From the NCBI RefSeq assembly GCF_900095725.1, contig NZ_FMMP01000006.1, positions 248,001-312,000 on the forward strand: 64,000 bases of DNA. Direction: 5' to 3'. Position 1 is the first letter of the stretch, and the number at the start of each line of letters is the position of its first letter. The translations under genes were made by a program, and so were the position numbers. Shown here in pieces: positions 63,678 through 64,000 of the stretch. Source of the DNA: Cellulosilyticum sp. I15G10I2. GTDB lineage: Bacteria > Bacillota > Clostridia > Lachnospirales > Cellulosilyticaceae. The notes under the pieces were generated by a model. It searched no databases. It saw only the letters and a program-made list of their open reading frames with translations, and was not told where the DNA came from.

Positions 63678-64000
63678 TGAGGCAATATATTAATGCAGCA
63701 AGGCTTTTGACAAAAATTAAGATGTTGCGCAGCGGCAAAATAAGTAAAGGATTTATCTTAGTTGAAGGCATTACAGATTATAGACTCTATAGTAAATTTG
63801 TTGATGAGAACATGTGTGAGCTTATTATAGCAGATAGTAAAAGTAATGTTACGCAATGTATTGAAATATGTAATCGTGAAAAAGCACAAGGTATTATAGG
63901 TATTGTTGATGCAGATTTTTGGAGACTAGAGAAAGAGTTTCCCAAATATGAGAATTTATTTTTAACCGACTTTCATGACTTAGAATGTATGCTGATCAAC
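63677..64000 (+). CDS. DUF4435/TOPRIM-like protein (AriB-like), truncated by window edge
   Basis: The first 108 residues are present. FILVEGITDYRLYSKF carries the TOPRIM-style glutamate (Glu30), GIVDADF gives the D-x-D (Asp78, Asp80), and NLFLTDFHDLECML follows. These match DUF4435, the family of the AriB effector in PARIS systems. In PARIS the ATPase holds AriB silent until a phage anti-restriction protein triggers release, after which AriB acts as a nuclease on tRNA. Whether this homologue works that way is inferred. The 3' end is outside the window. Confidence 0.65.
   Translation, partial: MRQYINAARLLTKIKMLRSGKISKGFILVEGITDYRLYSKFVDENMCELIIADSKSNVTQCIEICNREKAQGIIGIVDADFWRLEKEFPKYENLFLTDFHDLECMLIN

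Noticed and set aside
1-64000. CRISPR array, tRNA or rRNA genes, IS elements, prophage
   Set aside because: No regularly spaced repeats, no cloverleaf or rRNA sequence, and no transposase, integrase or phage structural gene was recognised.

Overview
The window reads as chromosome of a low-GC, endospore-forming anaerobic clostridium, most like the Lachnospirales/Cellulosilyticum group. This assignment is inferred from protein style and A+T-rich third positions, not from a marker gene. Signs of sporulation are a Spo0E-type phosphatase (5031-5183), a CotE-like peroxiredoxin-chitinase coat protein (16073-17623) and a 5'-truncated small acid-soluble spore protein (22355-22456). Gram-positive control is shown by HprK, T-box leaders, a ZTP riboswitch, paired PurR boxes and AGGAGG-type ribosome binding sites. 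I see no rRNA, tRNA, IS transposase, prophage or CRISPR array.

Layout. 1-16 kb is DNA repair and envelope: the end of uvrA, uvrC, hprK, a small Spo0E-like gene, a secreted SH3b-NlpC/P60 hydrolase, and addB-addA translationally coupled by TAATG. 16-24 kb is spore and wall functions: CotE-like protein, ddh (meso-DAP/lysine), a VanY-type carboxypeptidase, htpG and truA. 24-28 kb is purine metabolism: a purine permease under two PurR boxes and purH behind a ZTP riboswitch with an intrinsic terminator. 28-37 kb holds a Na+/solute symporter with a structured leader, a degenerate SGNH protein, a secreted stalk-domain protein, the aromatic operon aroF-tyrA-aroA (minus strand) and a PPi-type phosphofructokinase. 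37-54 kb is core metabolism and translation: T-box-pheST, an iron alcohol dehydrogenase flanked by two copies of a ~115-nt structured repeat, dnaE, pfkA-pyk, ktrB-ktrA-rRNA methylase and T-box-asnS.

54-61 kb is the accessory part. It is a run of small membrane proteins and immunity-type proteins (DUF5071-, DUF7674-, SMI1/KNR4-, DUF3885- and DUF2691-like) with no toxin in sight. It carries a duplicated three-gene membrane module and an unusual density of broken or recombined genes: an internal deletion, an in-frame stop, a frameshift and a chimera. A GC-rich inverted-repeat element lies at its left edge. After a UPF0316 protein and an acetyltransferase, the window ends in an AAA ATPase overlapping a DUF4435/TOPRIM-like gene, an arrangement matching PARIS/OLD-like anti-phage systems; the second gene is cut by the window edge.

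How the genes work together. ATP- and PPi-dependent phosphofructokinases, pyruvate kinase, HprK and an iron alcohol dehydrogenase fit a fermentative life with flexible glycolysis. AddAB and UvrA/UvrC cover repair. The best leads for something undescribed are the twin repeat around the alcohol dehydrogenase, the structured leader before the symporter, the recombining immunity island and the ATPase-DUF4435 pair.
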